A stretch of DNA of 64,000 nucleotides from Haladaptatus cibarius D43. GTDB lineage: Archaea > Halobacteriota > Halobacteria > Halobacteriales > Haladaptataceae. Numbering within the stretch: position 1 is the stretch's first letter; each line of letters begins with the position of its first letter. Made by a program: the position numbers and the translations under genes. Below are positions 1 through 9,152 of the stretch, piece after piece. The notes beneath the pieces were generated by a model. The model ran no database searches and had not been told where the DNA came from. It saw only the letters and a program-made list of their open reading frames with translations. The stretch is from contig NZ_JDTH01000002.1 in assembly GCF_000710615.1 (NCBI RefSeq), positions 798,082 through 862,081 on the forward strand, written 5' to 3'.

Positions 1-2083
1 CGGCAGTTCGCAGGGCGCGAACCATCGTGCCCTGCTTTCCGCCGTCGCCGAACCAGCGGCCTGTCGCCGAACCTTCGAGGTTCGCAAGCGCCCAATCTCG
101 CGGGTAGTAGCTTTCGTCCAATCCCGCTTGTTCGAACTCGTCGCCGAACGTCTCGTCGTGAAACGCGTCGAACCAGTGGACGAACAGCAGGGCACCCCGA
201 GAGTCGCGTTCCATCCTGAAATTCCAGTCTGCCAGCATTTCGACTGGCGACTGAAGGTCATTCTCCCCGCTTGCGGATTCGACCAGTTCCGGCACGAGAT
301 TTCGGGCGCGGATGTCGAACGTGTCGTCCTGAATCCGTTTCATTGTCGCCACGTCGATGTCGCTGGATTCGGCCGCCTCGTCCAGCATCTCGTAGATTCG
401 TTCTCCGCGATACGGACTGGAGTAGCCCTCCGAAAGGTACGGGTCGTCTGTCACTCGCTGGTTCGCGGTCGCCAGCACGTCGGGGTTGACGACGTGCGGT
501 TTCTCTTCGAACGGGACGAATCCCTCCCACGACGAGACGCCAAAGGGAGTGAATCCTTCCCATTCGCCTTCTCCGGCAGAACCGTCGAAGATTCGATTTC
601 CGCGAACTTGCTCCCCATCTACCATCCGCCGCGGAATTCGCCCCGTGACGTAGTAGAGCGTGTTGCCGGATTCGTCCGCGTACACGAGATTCTGCGTCGG
701 CAGGTCGAACTGCCGAGTCGCAGAAAGAACGTCCTCCATCCCCTCGCTCTTTGCGTACTGATGAATCGCCAGCGTCGTCTCGGTCGCCGTGTGGCCAGTC
801 CACGCGACGCCGACGCGGTGGCCTTCGCGCTCCAGCATCGGCCCGTGAACCGTCTTCCGGGTGGTTATGGTTCTGTTCTCGCCGTCCGCGACCTCGATTT
901 CTCGCTGTTCCGTCTCGAATTGCCGCCACTCATTTCGGTAGCGATAACGATTTCCGTCCGTCTCGTACCGATAGAAGTCGATAACGTCCGCCCCGGTGTT
1001 CGTGAAGCCCCACGCTCCGGCGTGATTTTCCCCGATGACGACGAACGGGACACCCGGGAAGGTGACGCCGCGTGTCCGCGTTTCGCCGACTTCGAGATTC
1101 ATCTCGTACCAGACCGGCGGGGCCATCAGACTGAGGTGCGGGTCGTTCGCCACGATTGGCTGGCCGCTTTTCGTGTGGTTCCCGGAGACGACCCAGCTGT
1201 TCGACCCGATTCCGTGGTCGCGTTCGAACTCGCCCAACCAGTCAAGTAGAGGCGTTCCGACCGAATCCACCGCCGATGTTCCGTCGCTTCCGCTCACCGA
1301 TTTCCTCTCGCTTTCCGTCGCTGATTTCTCGGCGGTTAGTTCGCCTGGCGAACCAACCGCGTTCGTGGACTCCTCACTGGCATCCCCGTCGTTTCGGATG
1401 ATGGGCGAATCGTGGTCGAGGCGTGCCGGATACAGTTGATTTGCGGCCTCCTTTCCGAGCACCTCGGCGACCTTCGCCCGGCGCAGTGTTAGAAAACTTC
1501 CCGTCAGATTCCACGAAATCTGTTTTTCCATCAACATCGTGTCCGCGGGCGTCCACGAGTCGGGTTCGTACTCCAACAGGGAAAATTCGAGCGGGAGCGG
1601 TTCGTTCTCGATGTAGCTGTTAACGCCGTCGGAAAACGCCCGAACGAGGTCGCCGGTTTCGGTGTCGGCAACGTGGTTCCACGTCGCTGCCGCCGCGCCC
1701 GCGAAATCCATCCGGATGTGGAACTCGTCGCTCGAAACCGTCGATTCGCCGACCACGGCGGACACTTCCCCGCGCATCAGTCGGCGCTGAAGGTCGAGTT
1801 GAAACAGTCTGTCCCTCGCCTGTGCGTAGCCAACCGCGAAGTAAAGTGCCTCCTCGCGTTCGGCGGTGATATTCGGAACCCCGTCCTCATCGTATCGAAG
1901 TTCCGCCGAACCGTAGGAACTTTCCACCCGGGAGTTGGTGCGGTCGGTCGCACCCTCCCACGCCGTCCCGCTGAGTGGGGCAAACTGCTGGAGATAGCTC
2001 CGAACCGGTGAGAGCGTGCCTCCGGCGACGCTCCCGCCGATAATCGCCGCGACGAGCGCCCGCCGCGTGATGTCTGTGTCCAT
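1..2083 (-). CDS. penicillin acylase family protein (partial, C-terminus outside window)
   Basis: Ntn-hydrolase of the penicillin amidase / acyl-homoserine-lactone acylase family, expected to cleave an amide-linked acyl group. Translating the minus strand from the ATG at 2083 gives an open frame to the window edge (at least 694 aa). An RR pair at residues 7-8 followed by a hydrophobic stretch suggests a Tat or anchor signal, so it probably acts outside the membrane. GSNSWVVSG places the autocatalytic nucleophile at Ser294, the expected N-terminus of the beta chain after self-processing. A low-complexity Ser/Glu stretch just before it would be the spacer peptide. Substrate unknown; quorum quenching or peptide/amide scavenging are both possible. 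Confidence 0.88.
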   Translation of the reverse strand, partial: MDTDITRRALVAAIIGGSVAGGTLSPVRSYLQQFAPLSGTAWEGATDRTNSRVESSYGSAELRYDEDGVPNITAEREEALYFAVGYAQARDRLFQLDLQRRLMRGEVSAVVGESTVSSDEFHIRMDFAGAAAATWNHVADTETGDLVRAFSDGVNSYIENEPLPLEFSLLEYEPDSWTPADTMLMEKQISWNLTGSFLTLRRAKVAEVLGKEAANQLYPARLDHDSPIIRNDGDASEESTNAVGSPGELTAEKSATESERKSVSGSDGTSAVDSVGTPLLDWLGEFERDHGIGSNSWVVSGNHTKSGQPIVANDPHLSLMAPPVWYEMNLEVGETRTRGVTFPGVPFVVIGENHAGAWGFTNTGADVIDFYRYETDGNRYRYRNEWRQFETEQREIEVADGENRTITTRKTVHGPMLEREGHRVGVAWTGHTATETTLAIHQYAKSEGMEDVLSATRQFDLPTQNLVYADESGNTLYYVTGRIPRRMVDGEQVRGNRIFDGSAGEGEWEGFTPFGVSSWEGFVPFEEKPHVVNPDVLATANQRVTDDPYLSEGYSSPYRGERIYEMLDEAAESSDIDVATMKRIQDDTFDIRARNLVPELVESASGENDLQSPVEMLADWNFRMERDSRGALLFVHWFDAFHDETFGDEFEQAGLDESYYPRDWALANLEGSATGRWFGDGGKQGTMVRALRTA

Positions 2084-2150
2084 ATCACAACGTGTGGCGT
2101 GGACGATATAAATATCGTCATCCTGAAATGAGCGGGTAGTCGATTACCGG

Positions 2151-2489
2151 TCACTTCCACGGATTCGTCACGAGGTCGGTTTGCACGTCGCTTCCGACTT
2201 CGATTTCGCAATCCGACTTCGCTCGCGCAATGCAGAGCAGAACGTATCCGTCTTCTTTCGAGTCGTTTTTCAATCCTCTCGGTGGCCGCAGATGCTCGAT
2301 TTTCCCCGTAAGCAGTCGCCCGGTACAGGTCGCACACGCACCGGTTCGACAGCCGAACGGGAGGCCGACATCGGCCCGTTCTGCCGCGTCGAGAATCGAC
2401 TCGTCGCTCTCGGCGCGGACGATTTCGGTTCGTCCGGTTCGCCCGTTTCGCCCTCGCCACCGGAGTTCGATTCGGTGTCGGTCGCTCAC
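2151..2489 (-). CDS. plant-type [2Fe-2S] ferredoxin
   Basis: Small electron carrier of 112 aa. The cluster ligands are visible as Cys47, Cys52, Cys55 and Cys86 (C-x4-C-x2-C-x30-C). I start it at the GTG at 2489 because this lies 10 nt after the stop of the upstream oxidase gene and gives a normal ferredoxin N-terminus; the frame stays open upstream but that part is basic and lies within the oxidase gene. Co-transcription with the methanethiol-oxidase homologue suggests a redox partnership (inference). It is shorter than the roughly 129-aa main haloarchaeal ferredoxin and lacks its acidic insertion, so it is probably a specialised paralogue. Confidence 0.85.
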   Translation of the reverse strand: MSDRHRIELRWRGRNGRTGRTEIVRAESDESILDAAERADVGLPFGCRTGACATCTGRLLTGKIEHLRPPRGLKNDSKEDGYVLLCIARAKSDCEIEVGSDVQTDLVTNPWK

Positions 2490-2499
2490 TGTCGCTCGT

Positions 2500-3903
2500 T
2501 CACTGCCATACGTCGCTCGTGCAGTCGCCGTCCGGCCATCGAATCTCGTGCGCTCGGGCCGGGCCATTCGGCATCTCGCCGAAGTCCACGAGGAAATCCT
2601 CGTCCAGCGTCATCGTTCCCTTCCGTGGATTTACGTCGGCTTTCAGCATCACGGAACCGCGTTCTGCCTCCTCGGGGTAGAACTGGTTGTCCCACGTCGA
2701 GAACAACGAGGTCGTCCAGTAGAGTCGCTCGCCGTCGATGGACAACTGGAGCATCTGCGGCCCGGCGATAACCTCTCGGTCGTCTTCTCCAGTCGGATGT
2801 CGCGGGCCGAACAGGCCGCCAGCCCACAGTTGGTCTGCCAACCGCGGATTTTTCGGATCGCTCACGTCGTACATTCGGACGTCGCCGTGGAGCCAGTTCG
2901 AGAAGAACAGATATCGGTCGTCCATCGAGACGAGGAGGTCGGTGATGAGGCCCGGAACGGGCATATCCCAATCCTCGTGTTCGCGCGGTTCCACGTTGAT
3001 TACCTTCTCCGCGAACCACTCTTTTTCGCGCTCGTAGAAGTGGAACATGTTCGAAGAAAGCGCCGCACCGACGTAGCCGTGGGCGGCCTCGGGACTGTGG
3101 AGGAATCTGACTTCCAGCGGAATCAGGCCCTCTTCTCCCAAGTCGATGGTTTGCTCGACGGTTCGGTTCGTCCAGTCCCAAATGTTGATTTCGTGGCCGT
3201 AGTTGCCTTTCTCCACGTCCTCCAAATCGAAGCCGGGATAGTACGTCTTCGGCGCGGCCCATTCGCTCGAAACCATCACGTTGTGCCGCGGTTGGTACCA
3301 GAAATCGTAGTTCATGCCGATTTCGCCCGGTGGGTCCCACCGGCCTTCGATTTCGAAATCGTCGTTCAGTTCGAGAAAGCCCCCCGGCAAATCGCCGTCC
3401 TTGTCCCCGAGCATCGAGACGAGAATCTCGCCGTCGGGAATGCAGTGAACCGTATGCGGTGCCGACAGGTCGTACTCGTACACTTCCTCGGGTTCGATGA
3501 CGTCCACGATTTCTGGACTCTCCCGGTTTTTCGTGTCCACGATGTGCAGTCGGGACGACCGCTGGCCCGGAACGACGAGGTGTCGCCGTTCCAATCCTTC
3601 GACGTGACAGGACGACGAACAGGCGTTCCAGCCGAAGTGGTGCAGTTCGTCGCCCTTGTTCGGCATTTCCACCGTGTCGATGACCTCGCAGTAGGTGGTA
3701 GAATCCGGGTCAACGTCCACGACCGACAGAAAATCCGGCGCGTCAACGTCCGTCCCGACGTACAGCGACGGAACGTAGGAGATTTTCTCGCGGTCGGCTT
3801 GCTCGATTGCGGCCTGCGGCGTGGCATAGCCCGGCCCTTCTACGTCGTGGTGATGTTCGTGATGCTCGTGCGCCCCGCTTTCGGGTGATTCGATATCGCT
3901 CAT
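2500..3903 (-). CDS. methanethiol oxidase / SBP56 (selenium-binding protein) family
   Basis: Homologue of SELENBP1/MtoX, the copper-dependent oxidase that converts methanethiol to formaldehyde, sulfide and peroxide (family knowledge). 467 aa from the ATG at 3903, the usual family length. The family motif GWNACSSSC is at residues 91-99, followed by the beta-propeller blades. The N-terminus carries a histidine cluster, HEHHEHHH at residues 12-19, which could hold or pass copper. The gene leads a two-gene operon with the ferredoxin. There is no signal peptide, unlike periplasmic bacterial MtoX, so a cytoplasmic enzyme is implied. The selenium-binding name is historical. Confidence 0.88.
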   Translation of the reverse strand: MSDIESPESGAHEHHEHHHDVEGPGYATPQAAIEQADREKISYVPSLYVGTDVDAPDFLSVVDVDPDSTTYCEVIDTVEMPNKGDELHHFGWNACSSSCHVEGLERRHLVVPGQRSSRLHIVDTKNRESPEIVDVIEPEEVYEYDLSAPHTVHCIPDGEILVSMLGDKDGDLPGGFLELNDDFEIEGRWDPPGEIGMNYDFWYQPRHNVMVSSEWAAPKTYYPGFDLEDVEKGNYGHEINIWDWTNRTVEQTIDLGEEGLIPLEVRFLHSPEAAHGYVGAALSSNMFHFYEREKEWFAEKVINVEPREHEDWDMPVPGLITDLLVSMDDRYLFFSNWLHGDVRMYDVSDPKNPRLADQLWAGGLFGPRHPTGEDDREVIAGPQMLQLSIDGERLYWTTSLFSTWDNQFYPEEAERGSVMLKADVNPRKGTMTLDEDFLVDFGEMPNGPARAHEIRWPDGDCTSDVWQ

Positions 3904-4050
3904 TTTTCCCCTTTCCCCCAAAAATGGGCTACGGTAGCAATGGGCGTGGTGTGGCGGGTTGCGGCAAATGTTGCCTGAAAATGCCCGAAAGCGACCTCTC
4001 TTCCGTCTTGTAGTCTACAGAAATGAAACGGAATCGAAGTCAGTCGTGGC

Positions 4051-4509
4051 TTACTCGTACAGCCACTCGGCGTCGATTTTCTCGTAATCGACCAGTTCTG
4101 CTTCGTCGAAGAAGAGGTCGATTTCCCGCTCGTTTGCGCCCTCGTCCTCGTGGTCGGAGCCGTGGATGACGTTCCGGCCGAGGTCGAGTCCGAAGTCGCC
4201 GCGGATGGTGCCCGGGGCGGATTCGGCGGGGTCGGTTTCGCCCATCATTCGGCGAACCTGTTGCGTTGCATCTTGTCCTTCCCAAACCATTGCGAAGACT
4301 GGGCCGGACGTGATGAAGTCAACGAGGCCGTCGAAGAACGGCTTGCCCTCGTGTTCTCCGTAGTGGTCGTGGGCGAGTTCTTCGCTGATCTGCATGAACT
4401 TGCCGCCGACCATCTTCAGACCGCGGTCTTCGAATCGGGAGACGATTTCCCCGATGAGGCCGCGCTGAACGCCGTCCGGCTTGACCATCACGAAGGTTCG
4501 CTCGCTCAT
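4051..4509 (-). CDS. ndk: nucleoside diphosphate kinase
   Basis: Transfers the gamma phosphate of ATP to NDPs through a phosphohistidine. 152 aa, full length. The active-site motif NVIHGSD gives catalytic His116, and the N-terminal beta strand [10 protein letters not shown] is canonical. Last gene of the rpl7ae-rps28e-rpl24e-ndk operon: its ATG overlaps the rpl24e stop by 4 nt, which points to translational coupling with the ribosomal-protein genes. Confidence 0.97.
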   Translation of the reverse strand: MSERTFVMVKPDGVQRGLIGEIVSRFEDRGLKMVGGKFMQISEELAHDHYGEHEGKPFFDGLVDFITSGPVFAMVWEGQDATQQVRRMMGETDPAESAPGTIRGDFGLDLGRNVIHGSDHEDEGANEREIDLFFDEAELVDYEKIDAEWLYE

Positions 4510-4697
4510 TCGCTACCACTCTGTGCTTGGCCGTCCGCCGTCCATTCGAGGTCGCGGGGTTCACGACCGAGGTCGGCGTTCTTCTCGCATTTGCTGGAGC
4601 AGTAGTGAATAGTCGTTCCGTCCGTGCGGACGAACATCGTTCCCGTACCGGGTTCGATGTCGTCGCCGCAGTAGTCACACTCTCGTGTTTGTGGCAT
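4506..4697 (-). CDS. rpl24e: 50S ribosomal protein L24e
   Basis: Archaeal/eukaryotic large-subunit protein, 63 aa. A treble-clef zinc site is visible as Cys7, Cys10, Cys33 and Cys37. The start shares one base with the stop of rps28e upstream, and the end overlaps ndk by 4 nt, so the operon is tightly packed. Confidence 0.96.
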   Translation of the reverse strand: MPQTRECDYCGDDIEPGTGTMFVRTDGTTIHYCSSKCEKNADLGREPRDLEWTADGQAQSGSE

Positions 4698-4924
4698 TAT
4701 TGTCCTCCGATGGAGTCTGCCTCGCGTGCGGTTTCACGCAACTGGAGCACGTCGCCCTCGCGAACGGGGCCGAGACAGTTGCGCGTGATGATACGCCCTT
4801 GGTTTTCTCCCTCGCGGATGCGGCATTTGACCTGCATGGCCTCGCCGTGCATCCCCGTCTTACCGACGATTTCGATGACCTCGGCGGAGGTGGAGTCCTC
4901 CTGTCCGGTCTCTTCAGCACTCAT
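4697..4924 (-). CDS. rps28e: 30S ribosomal protein S28e
   Basis: Small-subunit OB-fold protein, 75 aa. The core from [10 protein letters not shown] to the C-terminal LRETAREAD is typical of archaeal S28e, preceded by a short acidic extension common in haloarchaea. Second gene of the L7Ae operon, 11 nt after the L7Ae stop. Confidence 0.96.
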   Translation of the reverse strand: MSAEETGQEDSTSAEVIEIVGKTGMHGEAMQVKCRIREGENQGRIITRNCLGPVREGDVLQLRETAREADSIGGQ

Positions 4925-4935
4925 CGTGAGTCACC

Positions 4936-5298
4936 TCACCGAAGTTCCTCGACCTTCGAGGCGATGTCATCAACGTCGTCGCTGGCTTCGCCAGCGTCAA
5001 CGATGGCGGCGGCGGCACTGCCGACTTCGAGTCCGGCCGCGTGACCGACATCGTCCTGCGTCTCGACGAAGACGAAAGAGATACCCTTCTCGTCGGCGAG
5101 TTCCGGCAGGTGCATGACGATTTCTTCCGGCTGAACGTCTTCTGCGACGTAGATGAGGTCGGCGTTGCCGCGCTCGACTGCCTTGGTCGTTTCGTTGGTT
5201 CCTTTCTTTACGGTTCCCGTGTCCCGTGCGACCTCGAGCGCGTCGAGCGCTCGGTCTTGAAGGTCGGCTGGGACGTCATAGTTGACATATACTGGCAT
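4936..5298 (-). CDS. rpl7ae: ribosomal protein L7Ae (kink-turn binding)
   Basis: 120-aa RNA-binding protein that recognises kink-turns. It is a ribosomal subunit and also the core protein of C/D and H/ACA RNPs and of RNase P in archaea (family knowledge). Motifs [12 protein letters not shown] and the C-terminal IVDAG helix are canonical. It is the first gene of a four-gene operon. Its leader holds an 11-bp inverted repeat and a box C/D-like pair, reported separately, which matters because this protein binds such structures and could control itself. A purine-rich GGTGA lies about 10 nt before the ATG. Confidence 0.97.
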   Translation of the reverse strand: MPVYVNYDVPADLQDRALDALEVARDTGTVKKGTNETTKAVERGNADLIYVAEDVQPEEIVMHLPELADEKGISFVFVETQDDVGHAAGLEVGSAAAAIVDAGEASDDVDDIASKVEELR

Positions 5299-5325
5299 GG
5301 TTGTTCACCTATCCTACGTGCTGGC

Positions 5326-5374
5326 TCAGGCTCCCCTGCCGTTCGAAGTCCTGTGCGGCTAGGAGCATCATCAA
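5326..5374 (-). ncRNA. possible box C/D-type element in the L7Ae leader
   Basis: Reading the minus strand, TTGATGA (5374-5368, one mismatch to box C RTGATGA) is followed 38 nt later by CTGA (5329-5326, box D). This could be a C/D sRNA processed from the leader or a kink-turn for L7Ae autoregulation. The flanking terminal stem is weak and no clear C'/D' pair is visible, so this is tentative. Confidence 0.25.
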
Positions 5375-5408
5375 CCCCACGCAGGTTGTACTCTTGAGTT
5401 GATGATGC
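5365..5408. repeat. 11-bp perfect inverted repeat in the L7Ae operon promoter/leader
   Basis: GCATCATCAAC at 5365-5375 is repeated exactly in inverted form at 5398-5408, with 22 nt between. On the minus strand a TATA-like TTTTTATG sits at about 5412-5419, so the distal arm abuts the promoter and the proximal arm falls in the leader. It could be an operator or an mRNA hairpin. No regulator gene lies nearby. Confidence 0.6.
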
Positions 5409-5490
5409 CCCCATAAAAACGCTTTCAAATGAATGACGGGGTGCCACGCTTGCACATGCGGTCGTGACCGGCGGTTTCGACCGATTTCCG

Positions 5491-5718
5491 TCAATCGTCC
5501 GAATTGCTCGTCCATTCGTCACGGAGAAGGCCGTAGAAAAATACGTCCCGATACTCGCCCCGCGAAAAGAGGTGGTCACGGAGTCGGCCTTCCCGCGTGA
5601 AACCCAGTCGTTCGACGAACGCCTGCGAACCGTCGTTGAAATCCCCGACTTTTGCGACGACTCGATGCAGACCTCTTGTGACCGAGAACGATACTGACTG
5701 CTGACAAAAACGCTTCAC
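5491..5718 (-). pseudogene. C-terminal fragment of a GNAT (RimJ/RimL-type) acetyltransferase
   Basis: About 60 residues match the end of ribosomal-protein-type N-acetyltransferases: GLHRVVAKVGDFNDGSQ, then FVERLGFTREGRLRDH and a C-terminal strand. The first 100 or so residues of the family, including the start of the acetyl-CoA site, are absent. The frame upstream runs into the start region of cox3, so the gene was probably truncated by a rearrangement. No function expected. Confidence 0.65.
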
Positions 5719-5815
5719 TTTGGCTATCTGAGGTTGGGTTACAAAATCAGGTTCGAAACCTCTCCGACAAATCCGAATGAGCGTTTTGTGGATTCGGAAC
5801 GTACTACTATCGAAT

Positions 5816-6673
5816 ATGAGTGGGGGAAACGTCGGGGAGGAACCGGAGCATCAGCACCATCCGGCACCGGAGGATTGGCCGCGAGGGTTCGGCGAAGCGT
5901 CGTGGTGGCCGTTCGTGTCGGCGCTCGGCGTGGCAGGAATATACGTCGGTGCGGGACTGTACGTGCTTAGTCACGGCGGAAACGACTACGTTTCACCGCT
6001 GTCCAGTGCGACGGTTTTCGTCGCTAGCACGGTGGTCTTCCTCGTCGGCTTGTACGGTTGGCTGTATCACGGATTCGTTGACCACTACTGGAGTACCGAG
6101 GGAAGCGGCGCGACGAAACTTCGCTGGGCGATGGTGTTGTTTCTCATTACCGAAGTGGCGACGTTCGGCGCTGGGTTCGTCTACTACTTTTTCATTCGCG
6201 CGGGAGCGTGGCCGCCGACTGGCCAGACGATTCCACCGTTGATTAACTCGCTCGTCCTCGTCAACACGCTCCTCCTCGTCACGAGCAGTGTCACGCTCCA
6301 CTTCTCGCACGTCGCGCTTCATCGCGGGAAGCGGCGGCAGTTCGTCGGTTTGCTCGCCTTGACAGTTCTGCTGTCGGTCGTCTTCCTCGGCGGGCAAATT
6401 TTCGAATATTACGAGTTCATCACGCACGAGGGATTCACGCTCACGTCCGGCGTGTTCGGAAGCGCCTTTTTCGGCCTGACTGGACTTCACGGACTCCACG
6501 TTACACTCGGAATCGTCCTCATGACGATTTTGCTCGGGCGCGCCCTCATCGGGCAGTACAGTCCCGAGCGGGACACCTCCGTCAGCACGGTTTCGATGTA
6601 CTGGCACTTCGTGGACGCGGTCTGGATATTCCTCGTGGTGTCCATCTACGCGGGGGCATCGCTTTCCGGTTAA
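5816..6673 (+). CDS. coxC: heme-copper oxidase subunit III (cox3)
   Basis: Membrane subunit III of a cytochrome c/quinol oxidase. 285 aa from the ATG at 5816, chosen over an upstream in-frame ATG because it gives the usual soluble His-rich N-terminus ahead of the first helix. About seven transmembrane segments are visible, with the subunit III signatures LITEVATFGAGF, GLTGLHGLHVTLG and the C-terminal YWHFVDAVWIFL. Subunits I and II are not in this window, so the oxidase genes are dispersed. Followed by 187 nt with no gene. Confidence 0.93.
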   Translation: MSGGNVGEEPEHQHHPAPEDWPRGFGEASWWPFVSALGVAGIYVGAGLYVLSHGGNDYVSPLSSATVFVASTVVFLVGLYGWLYHGFVDHYWSTEGSGATKLRWAMVLFLITEVATFGAGFVYYFFIRAGAWPPTGQTIPPLINSLVLVNTLLLVTSSVTLHFSHVALHRGKRRQFVGLLALTVLLSVVFLGGQIFEYYEFITHEGFTLTSGVFGSAFFGLTGLHGLHVTLGIVLMTILLGRALIGQYSPERDTSVSTVSMYWHFVDAVWIFLVVSIYAGASLSG

Positions 6674-6860
6674 ATTGTCATAATTTTGCAACCACCACAA
6701 AGCATTTAGTGTATGCTATGCACTGTGTATTTGGCGAGGTCCCCGCAACACTATGCGAGCGGGTTGGCGCCATCACCTAACCCCACCTCGCCGCTGCTCC
6801 TGACCTTCCAGTGTTCGACCGAAGAGAAACATCCTTGCGGTGGTCGGACCAATTCCGTTT

Positions 6861-9152
6861 ATGGACGTATCGTTGGCAACTGCCTTGCAAAACGAGGCCC
6901 GCCAGTCGAACGAGCGACGGATGGTCGTCTTCTCAGGCGACCGAGATGCTGGATACGAGGCCGTCCGAGACGCACTCGCCACCGCCACAATCGCATCCAA
7001 AGAGACGGTACAGGTCGCCCCCCAGTGCGAACTCGACTGCGAGCAAGTTACCCAACGTCGCGCCGGAAGCCTGCTCGGAACCACTCACGAGGCGGTCGTT
7101 TTCGACGCGCACGACGAACTCCGCCCGAACGCCTTGGGCCGAGTTATCGGCGCAGTAGACGGCGGTGGCCTGTTTTTCCTGCTCGCACCGCCACTCGATT
7201 CGTGGTCGAACCGCCGCGACGAGTTCGACGAGTCGCTGGCGGTGGAACCATTCGACGTCGAAGACGTTTCCGGAAATTTTCGCGCACGCCTCGTCGCTAC
7301 GCTCCGCGCGCACCCCGGCATCGCAATCGTGAACGTGGATGTCGGAACCGTCGAAAAAGACGGATTGACGAACTCCGCGCCGAGACTCCTTCCCTCCACG
7401 CTCGCCTCCCGAGCGCGTTCGGGAGGCGAGACTGATTCTTTCGAGGGTCAATTCCCCGCTGTCGCCTACGACGCCTGCCTCACCGACGACCAGCGCTCCG
7501 TCGTGAATGCGCTCGAATCGCTCCGCGAACCGACCCGCGCAGTCGTCGTGGAAGCAGACCGCGGACGGGGAAAATCGAGCGCCGGCGGCATCGCAGTCGG
7601 CTGTCTCGCCAGCGAAGGAAACGACGTTCTCGTGACGGCCCGGAACTACCGGAGTGCCCGCGAGGTGTTCGTCCGCGCCGAAGCCATCCTCGATGCGATG
7701 GGAGAACTGGCCGACACGAACCACGACCCACCGACGCGAATCGAATCGAAATCCGGTGGCTCGATTCGTTTCGAAAAGCCGACGACTGCTGTCGAGCCGG
7801 ATGGGGATGGCACTGGCGAAATGGACGCCGACGTGGTGCTGGTGGACGAAGCCGCCTCGCTCTCCGTCGGTCTGCTGGAGGAATTCCTCGATTTTTCACG
7901 CCTCGCGTTCACGACGACAGTTCACGGTTACGAAGGTGCAGGCCGCGGTTTTTCGGTGCGATTCCGCGACCGACTCGAAGCAAGCGACCACGAGGTGACC
8001 GAGGTGAGCGTGGTCGAACCGATTCGCTACGCCCCCGGAGACCCAATCGAGGTGTGGGCGTTTCGCGCGCTCGCGCTCGACGCCCGGCCCGCAGTCGAAC
8101 CGCTGGTGGATGACGCGACTCCCGAAGGAGCAACCTACCGGAAACTCACTCCCGGGGATTTGCTCGCGGACGAACACCTGCTTCGGGAGACGTTCGGCTT
8201 ACTCGTCCTCGCACACTACCGAACCGAACCGGCCGACCTCGCTCGACTGCTCGACGCGCCGAACGTCGTCGTTCGGGCGCTCTGCTGGAACGGCCACGTC
8301 GTCAGTGTCGCCTTGCTCGCCCGCGAGGGGAACCTCCCTGAAGCACTGCGCGAGCGAATGTACGACGGGGAACGCGTGAACGGAAACATGCTTCCAGACG
8401 TGTTGACGACCCAACTCCGCGATATTTCGGCCGCAGTTCCAGAAGGACTGCGCGTCATGCGAATCGCAACCCACCACGCGGTTCGCTCTTCGGGGTTGGG
8501 GTCGCGTCTGCTTCGAGAGATTCGCCAAGAGTTTTCGGAAGTCGATTGGCTCGGAACCGGATTCGGCGCGACGCCCGAACTGCTCCGATTCTGGCGCGAA
8601 AACGGCTACAGCACGATTCAGCTTTCGACCACCCGAAACGACGCCAGCGGCGAGTATTCCGTTCTCATGCTCTCCCCGGTGAGCGACAAAGGTGAGGAGT
8701 TGTACGACCGCCACGCACGCCGGTTTTCGGCGCGAATCGCGTCGGTGCTTTCCGACGCACTGTCCGACATGGAACCGGACGTGGTGCGCGAAGCGTTACG
8801 AGCGACAAGCGCCACCGTCCCGCTTTCACTTTCCGATTCGGAATGGCGCCACGTTTCGGCCAGTGCGTTCGGGCCGGGACAGTTCGACCACGACCCCGGC
8901 CCATTCCGGCAAATCGCCGTGAAGCATTTCATCGACCCCGAGGACATCGAATCGGGTGTTCTGTCCCTCCGGCAAGAGCGTCTGTTGGTACGAAAAGTGC
9001 TACAGACACGGGAGTGGGTCGAAGTCGCCGATGAACTCGGTTTTCATTCGACGGGGGAGGCCATGCGAACCCTCGGAAAAACGTTCAGACCGCTCGTGCG
9101 ACAGTACGGGAACGAATCCGCGAAAGAAGAAATGTGGCGATACGTCGATTAA
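6861..9152 (+). CDS. tmcA: tRNA(Met) cytidine acetyltransferase TmcA
   Basis: Uses acetyl-CoA and ATP to make N4-acetylcytidine at the wobble C34 of elongator tRNA-Met; archaeal homologues can also modify rRNA (family knowledge). 763 aa. An N-terminal region is followed by a RecD-like helicase/ATPase module with Walker A DRGRGKSS near residues 229-236 and Walker B VLVDEAASL. A GNAT module follows around residues 530-590 (RIATHHAVRSSGLGSRLL), then a C-terminal tRNA-binding tail. The ATG at 6861 is preferred over one seven codons upstream. Its stop overlaps the convergent regulator's stop within a shared TTAA. Confidence 0.95.
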   Translation: MDVSLATALQNEARQSNERRMVVFSGDRDAGYEAVRDALATATIASKETVQVAPQCELDCEQVTQRRAGSLLGTTHEAVVFDAHDELRPNALGRVIGAVDGGGLFFLLAPPLDSWSNRRDEFDESLAVEPFDVEDVSGNFRARLVATLRAHPGIAIVNVDVGTVEKDGLTNSAPRLLPSTLASRARSGGETDSFEGQFPAVAYDACLTDDQRSVVNALESLREPTRAVVVEADRGRGKSSAGGIAVGCLASEGNDVLVTARNYRSAREVFVRAEAILDAMGELADTNHDPPTRIESKSGGSIRFEKPTTAVEPDGDGTGEMDADVVLVDEAASLSVGLLEEFLDFSRLAFTTTVHGYEGAGRGFSVRFRDRLEASDHEVTEVSVVEPIRYAPGDPIEVWAFRALALDARPAVEPLVDDATPEGATYRKLTPGDLLADEHLLRETFGLLVLAHYRTEPADLARLLDAPNVVVRALCWNGHVVSVALLAREGNLPEALRERMYDGERVNGNMLPDVLTTQLRDISAAVPEGLRVMRIATHHAVRSSGLGSRLLREIRQEFSEVDWLGTGFGATPELLRFWRENGYSTIQLSTTRNDASGEYSVLMLSPVSDKGEELYDRHARRFSARIASVLSDALSDMEPDVVREALRATSATVPLSLSDSEWRHVSASAFGPGQFDHDPGPFRQIAVKHFIDPEDIESGVLSLRQERLLVRKVLQTREWVEVADELGFHSTGEAMRTLGKTFRPLVRQYGNESAKEEMWRYVD

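Noticed and set aside
128-1249. 373-codon plus-strand frame
   Set aside because: Antisense to the penicillin acylase gene, which has a clear catalytic motif on the other strand.
2230-3888. 552-codon plus-strand frame
   Set aside because: It is antisense to the methanethiol oxidase gene, has no family match and is a by-product of GC-rich codon usage.
2500-3903. selenoprotein
   Set aside because: The SBP56 name suggests selenium, but there is no in-frame UGA in the reading frame and the active motif carries cysteines.
5321-5360. tRNA-like TTCGAA arm
   Set aside because: A T-loop-like TTCGAA with short stems appears upstream of L7Ae, but no acceptor, D or anticodon arms can be formed.
9149-9152. 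tmcA and HTH regulator stops sharing TTAA
   Set aside because: Convergent stop overlap is common in compact genomes and does not need a regulatory explanation.
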